DNA from: Opisthorchis felineus
Lineage: Eukaryota > Platyhelminthes > Trematoda > Opisthorchiida > Opisthorchiidae
Direction: 5' to 3'
DNA: 64,000 bases
Assembly (NCBI GenBank): GCA_004794785.1
Contig: SJOL01003923.1
Location: 182,277 to 246,276, forward strand
The notes under the pieces were generated by a model. That model searched no databases and had not been told where the DNA came from. It was given only the letters and a program-made list of their open reading frames with translations. Positions within the stretch are counted from its first letter, which is position 1; the number at the start of each line of letters is the position of its first letter. Below, piece by piece: positions 61,801 to 64,000 of the stretch. A program made the translations under genes and the position numbers.

Positions 61801-62303
61801 TCTAAGTCTGATTATCCCATAGGTCAGGACAAGTCTCCCGCTAGCTTTCAAAACAAATCTTCTAGTTGGCACAAGCAACCGCTGTCATTTGAAAAATCAT
61901 ACATGCACATGAATATAACGAGCATTTATGCAGGGTTTGCATAACACATACTTGAAGCACGACACAGGTCTTGAGACCGTGATAATTTTATGGAAGTTGT
62001 GTAATGCCAGACAAGGCTAGCGACGAAGACGAGCAAGTATACGCACTAAAAAAAGCGGCGAAATAGGAAAATAAATAAAGGCAAGATAAAACCAGTTGCG
62101 AACAAACCTTTGAAACGGATATCAATACCGCTATATTGCAGTTCAATTCCCAAAAGTGCTTCACCCAAAGTTTCATGTGCATGCTCAATCGACCGTTTGG
62201 GTCCACGACAAAGTGGAAGTGAATAAAACGGGTATGTTTCCTGTCGATTCCGATAAGGGCCAATTGTGTTCATCCACAATACCACTTCTTCACCATTGGT
62301 ATA
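45402..62303 (-). CDS. TM9SF3: TM9SF3-type transmembrane 9 superfamily protein, split gene (5' end missing)
   Basis: The product is a nonaspanin, a Golgi/endosomal membrane protein with a long lumenal N-terminal domain and nine membrane segments. In this family it is linked to sorting of membrane proteins with glycine-rich transmembrane segments. The model joins, in transcript order on minus: 62303-62108, 61120-60840, 58858-58781, 58740-58609, 57880-57619, 55556-55217, 50580-50434, 47736-47653, 46265-46189, 45469-45402. All introns are GT-AG, all phases match, and the total is 554 codons plus TGA. Diagnostic motifs include [51 protein letters not shown] and [14 protein letters not shown]. The protein ends KVD, the family's KxD/E COPI-binding signal. 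It matches TM9SF3 better than TM9SF2 or TM9SF4. The exon with the start codon and signal peptide was not found in the 1.7 kb to the right. Confidence 0.96.
46189..46265 (-). CDS. TM9SF3: TM9SF3 exon 10
   Basis: The 77-bp exon completes the Lys codon and reads [20 protein letters not shown], then LGVLC. It corresponds to the KM.G.FQTSFYFGYM segment of the family. The acceptor ends TTCTATTTTAG and the donor is GTAAGT. Confidence 0.95.
47653..47736 (-). CDS. TM9SF3: TM9SF3 exon 9
   Basis: The 84-bp exon completes the split Trp codon and reads [20 protein letters not shown], then YYFIFKT. This is a membrane span that follows the conserved RWQWTSF motif. Phase is 2 at both ends. The donor is GTGAGT and the acceptor ends TGTATTTTAG. 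The antisense frame is also open but shows no family match. Confidence 0.95.
48660..50195 (-). pseudogene. LINE endonuclease and RT relic inside TM9SF3 intron 8
   Basis: On the minus strand, the frame 50193-49933 contains [20 protein letters not shown], then [16 protein letters not shown]. After a stop come [10 protein letters not shown] and [13 protein letters not shown]. These match the APE-type endonuclease of LINEs (VIVVYAPT, F...L..VI, GD.N). Next come [15 protein letters not shown] and, near 49440-49370, [16 protein letters not shown], matching the LVVSST.F and W.SS..DCRS..G...SDH region. At about 48965, [17 protein letters not shown] matches the start of the RT (KSPGEDGIPAEI). Many stops show that it is dead. 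It lies on the same strand as the host gene. Confidence 0.72.
50434..50580 (-). CDS. TM9SF3: TM9SF3 exon 8
   Basis: The 147-bp exon (phase 2 in and out) encodes [18 protein letters not shown], a hydrophobic stretch ([10 protein letters not shown]), then [13 protein letters not shown]. The FTSFW..KIYYVYGF and Y..L..EDYRWQW motifs are family hallmarks. The acceptor is CTCTTTTCAG and the donor is GTACGT. Confidence 0.97.
50581..55216. other. TM9SF3 intron 7 (4.6 kb), content mostly unassigned
   Basis: This is the largest intron. Plus-strand frames at 50798-51172 (124 codons), 51034-51411 (125 codons), 52544-52804 and 54468-54707 show no family I recognise and are antisense to the gene. The piece near 52245-52275 resembles one at 30.5 kb. 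Much of it is probably old repeat sequence. Confidence 0.35.
55217..55556 (-). CDS. TM9SF3: TM9SF3 exon 7, conserved core
   Basis: This is the largest exon (340 bp, phase 1 in, phase 2 out). It encodes [19 protein letters not shown], then two to three membrane spans, then [31 protein letters not shown] and FMEP, then PFGSIFIE. The GR.L.G, PCR.N..PR.IPE..W motifs are the most diagnostic in the superfamily. The acceptor ends TACTTGCCAG and the donor is GTAAGT. Confidence 0.98.
55827..55871. repeat. AT dinucleotide microsatellite next to a gap
   Basis: An uninterrupted run of AT repeats of 45 bases runs straight into the assembly gap, so its true length is unknown. It lies in TM9SF3 intron 6. 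Confidence 0.95.
55872..55961. other. Assembly gap of 90 N
   Basis: There are ninety unknown bases. The gap follows an AT microsatellite and probably reflects failure to assemble that repeat. It falls within an intron and does not interrupt an exon of the model. Confidence 0.98.
56287..56375 (-). repeat. Hammerhead-like repeat in TM9SF3 intron 6
   Basis: On the minus strand I read GGGACTACGCCTAC, then a core at 56351-56325: CCGATGA, TTCCC, AAGA, AGAGC, AAAACC. Then comes GGTAATGAGGTGTCGAAAAG and TTCTCAGTAACTTTATGA. It matches the copies at 8.86 and 9.21 kb around and within the core. The core has changes in CTGATGA and in GAAAC. It is in the sense orientation of the TM9SF3 transcript. Confidence 0.55.
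57619..57880 (-). CDS. TM9SF3: TM9SF3 exon 6
   Basis: The exon opens [19 protein letters not shown], the cytosolic loop typical of the family. Two hydrophobic stretches follow: [17 protein letters not shown], and [20 protein letters not shown] after LYTERGGF. It ends in phase 1 at SG. The acceptor ends CCTTTTTCAG and the donor is GTAAGT. The NG.VGGSLYA segment is strongly conserved in TM9 proteins. Confidence 0.97.
58609..58740 (-). CDS. TM9SF3: TM9SF3 exon 5, first internal membrane segment
   Basis: This is a 44-codon exon, phase 0 at both ends. It begins [10 protein letters not shown], continues with the hydrophobic [15 protein letters not shown], then the basic cytosolic [14 protein letters not shown]. 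This is the first membrane span after the lumenal domain and its positive-inside flank. The acceptor ends CAACTTCAACAG and the donor is GTAAGT. Confidence 0.96.
58741..58780 (-). other. 40-bp intron in TM9SF3
   Basis: The intron starts GTGATT and ends AACAG, between codons ending EHK and starting IHWF. At 40 bp it is near the lower limit for spliceosomal introns, while another intron of the same gene is 4636 bp. Confidence 0.93.
58781..58858 (-). CDS. TM9SF3: TM9SF3 exon 4
   Basis: This is a 26-codon exon, phase 0 at both ends: [19 protein letters not shown] then FDFFEHK. It matches the membrane-proximal lumenal segment with the FEDRF motif. Its donor GTGATT opens the 40-bp intron to the next exon. 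Confidence 0.95.
59201..59222. repeat. AAAT tetranucleotide repeat
   Basis: There are about five copies of AAAT, with another AAATAAAT a few bases on. It lies in TM9SF3 intron 3, close to the SINE at 59.3 kb. Confidence 0.85.
59304..59434 (+). repeat. tRNA-derived SINE, family A, in TM9SF3 intron 3
   Basis: On the plus strand (antisense to the gene) the head reads GGAGCTCGGGATAGCACC, then GATCCGTGGTTCGAACTC with a good B box (GGTTCGAACTC). Then come CACCTCGACGGCTCCTGTCTAG and GTTTGGGCAACCT, and a GGGTGGCATCGTAGCCAGGC end. The tail matches the loci at 4.9 and 16.5 kb and defines the family. The A box is worn. Confidence 0.65.
60840..61120 (-). CDS. TM9SF3: TM9SF3 exon 3
   Basis: The acceptor TTTTTTCCGCAG and donor GTATGT bound this 281-bp exon (phase 1 in, phase 0 out). 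It encodes lumenal-domain sequence with [11 protein letters not shown], then [19 protein letters not shown] and [18 protein letters not shown] is a potential N-glycosylation site. The YWYQMY.DDLPIWG block is the strongest family signature. Confidence 0.96.
62108..62303 (-). CDS. TM9SF3: TM9SF3 exon 2 (numbering assumes one upstream exon)
   Basis: The acceptor TTTCCCCAG precedes 62303 and the donor GTTTGT follows 62108. The exon starts in phase 0 with [17 protein letters not shown] and ends RFK plus one base. It encodes the start of the mature lumenal domain, including the [11 protein letters not shown] and [13 protein letters not shown] segments conserved in the family. The open frame extends upstream into the intron, but only sequence from the acceptor matches the family. 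Confidence 0.95.
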
Positions 62304-64000
62304 CTGGGGAAACAAAATAACACACGATACATTTAATGGCGGCGGACAAAGCAGCCCTCAAATGATTACACAAGACAACCAACGGATGAGAATACTCAGC
62401 AAAAAGTGGTCCACGACGATAGTTCTCCGGCACTCAGACAACTACCCAGACTCAGGCATCAGCCGTTCATGTATGCAAAAACAGAGTTTTGAACTCCGAA
62501 AATCTTAGCTGCAACGACCTACATACCACAAGCGTACATTGGATGAGACTTAACGCTAACTGGGACAAAATCAAGAGAGCGGATAATCTAGGGTATGAGC
62601 TCCTGAGTGGAGGGCTAACGGTTTGATTCCTTTTTCAACTTACAGAAGGCTCTTGCTCGGACCTGGGTGACCTAAAGCCTCTAAAAGTAAACGTATCGTG
62701 ATTGTGCACCATACAATCAGCAGGATAAGACTAGGCGTTACTGTTTATGACAATGGTGATGAAGGTCAGTGAAGCTACGACTCGGGTCCAAGCCTACGAG
62801 GGTACTGAAAACACCTATGATGAAAGACAAACTGGAAGGACCGCACTGCAGAAGATTGAAATCGGCGTTGTCTGGTATTTCACATCCGGCGCACTCAAAG
62901 GCCTGCATAAGTTGGAATAGTGCTTACACGGAGGTGCGTCCGGAAAGGAAATCGAAATCAAGGCTATCAAAACGTTATTTCCTTATCATTACAGAGGCGG
63001 AAACAAATTTAACAACAACCACGGTCAGTGAATAGGGTTATTAGCAGTATTTCAAGACTGTTTGCGTCCTTGTTCAAACTAATAACTTGAGAAGATGCAT
63101 TTTTACCTGTCAGAAAATTGACCCGCAAAAATTTTAGGTGGTTTTCAACGAGAACGCAGTACTTGCAATGCAAAAGTTAGGATTTCCAGAACTGTTTCTT
63201 TCTTCAAGGCAGTTCCAAAATGGAAGCTTCCCATGAAGAGGAGACATTGCATAATAGTTTGACGATATATAAGGGGGAAACAAGGAACGCATAAATCATT
63301 CGTGAAACCTACTCCTGATGACAAGGAACGGTGAAAACTGGTTAAAGCCTCGAGGACCGATACTATACTCCAAGATTCTGGAGAATTCGTTCGGCGAATT
63401 ATGTCCTTAAGGGTAGTGACCTAGTATACCTCGATCCACAGAAACTGAAACTGTTCAACCGCAGGTTGTTTAAAAGTAAATGTTGGTGTGAAGAAATGGT
63501 CAACAAAAGGACCACTGAGAGACTCAGTTTCTACGCAGCGCATCGATTCGCAGATGGAGACAAACCTGAAGGCCTGCCGTTGGTCCAGTTTCGAACGGCT
63601 GATACGGCGGTGCACTTCATAGCGTTTTATACAAGTTATGAATCTGGTTGGCATATGTTAAGAACTCTGCGTTCCACGGTCAATTTCTTCGAGGTATTTT
63701 GGAAGAAAACGATATCGGTAATCCTGAGGCATGTCGAGAATTGTAAAGTGGGTTACAAAGGAAAACTAACTGATGATACCCTACAGATTCCGCTGGTTTG
63801 GTCATATGATTCGTACACCAGTGAACCCAAACTCCAGAAGAACACTTTGGATAACGCCACGATTAAAATGAAAATGTTCCAGGGAGGATTAGTCAACTAT
63901 GGCAGGTGAAACCAACAGCCTTAGCCACACTCGTGTAACCGTTCACGACCGGAGCAGTGATTTATTAAGATAACCGATCGGAAGCTCACCTTCTACATTA
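62304..64000. other. Upstream flank or first intron of TM9SF3
   Basis: I looked on the minus strand for a short exon with a start codon and signal peptide ending in phase 0 and did not find one, so the first exon is probably right of the window. A weak SINE head (GAGCTCCTGAGTGG, then ACGGTTTGATTCC) and tail (GGACCTGGGTGACCT) lie at about 62592-62700 on plus. A plus-strand frame of 147 codons at 63466-63909 has an even, protein-like composition (for example LPLVQFRTADTAVHFIAFY) but no family I can name. It may be a mobile-element relic. Confidence 0.3.

Noticed and set aside
63466..63909. 147-codon plus-strand frame as a neighbouring gene
   Set aside because: The composition is protein-like, but no motif or family is recognised and no exon boundaries are clear. 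It is noted under the right-hand flank only.
63961..64000. Strong minus-strand donor (AAG|GTGAGC) at the right edge as the end of TM9SF3 exon 1
   Set aside because: In the phase 0 frame required by exon 2 the preceding codon is TAG, so it cannot join to exon 2.

Overview
This is eukaryotic DNA: genes are split by GT-AG introns and there is much decayed retrotransposon sequence. The mix of degenerate LINE and Ty3/gypsy relics, tRNA-derived SINE heads, a repeat with a hammerhead-ribozyme-like core, and a gene whose introns range from 40 bp to 4.6 kb fits a flatworm, most likely a digenean fluke. That assignment is an inference from sequence style, not from a search.

The one cellular gene I can support lies on the minus strand from 62303 down to 45402. 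It is a transmembrane 9 superfamily member, TM9SF3 type. I could join ten coding exons with every reading frame and splice site consistent. They total 1665 bp including the stop, or 554 residues. Only a short first exon (start codon and signal peptide, about 30 to 35 residues judging from the family) is missing. It probably lies beyond the right edge. The introns hold a LINE relic on the gene's own strand (48.66-50.2 kb), a hammerhead-like repeat (56.3 kb), a tRNA-derived SINE (59.3 kb), an AT microsatellite and an assembly gap.

The left 45 kb holds no recognisable host gene. From left to right it has: a LINE reverse-transcriptase C-terminus (1-570); SINE heads near 4.9, 8.0, 16.5 and 34.3 kb; hammerhead-like repeat loci at 7.5-7.7, 8.8-9.3, 18.6-19.0 and 31.0-31.3 kb; a LINE RT fragment near 14.1 kb; a decayed Ty3/gypsy pol segment at 23.09-26.78 kb; a LINE RT palm domain at 37.1-37.76 kb; and a second, nearly identical copy of the gypsy segment at 39.66-43.09 kb. 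The two gypsy copies share stops and frameshifts and run about 2.5 kb with few substitutions and no indel, so they look like a recent segmental duplication of an already dead element.

The most interesting signal is the dispersed repeat family. Its core reads CTGATGA, a short stem-loop, then GAAAC, and it occurs in tandem and foldback arrangements. This recalls the ribozyme-bearing repeats of schistosomes and of Penelope-like elements or retrozymes. Most other short open frames look like chance frames in decayed sequence.
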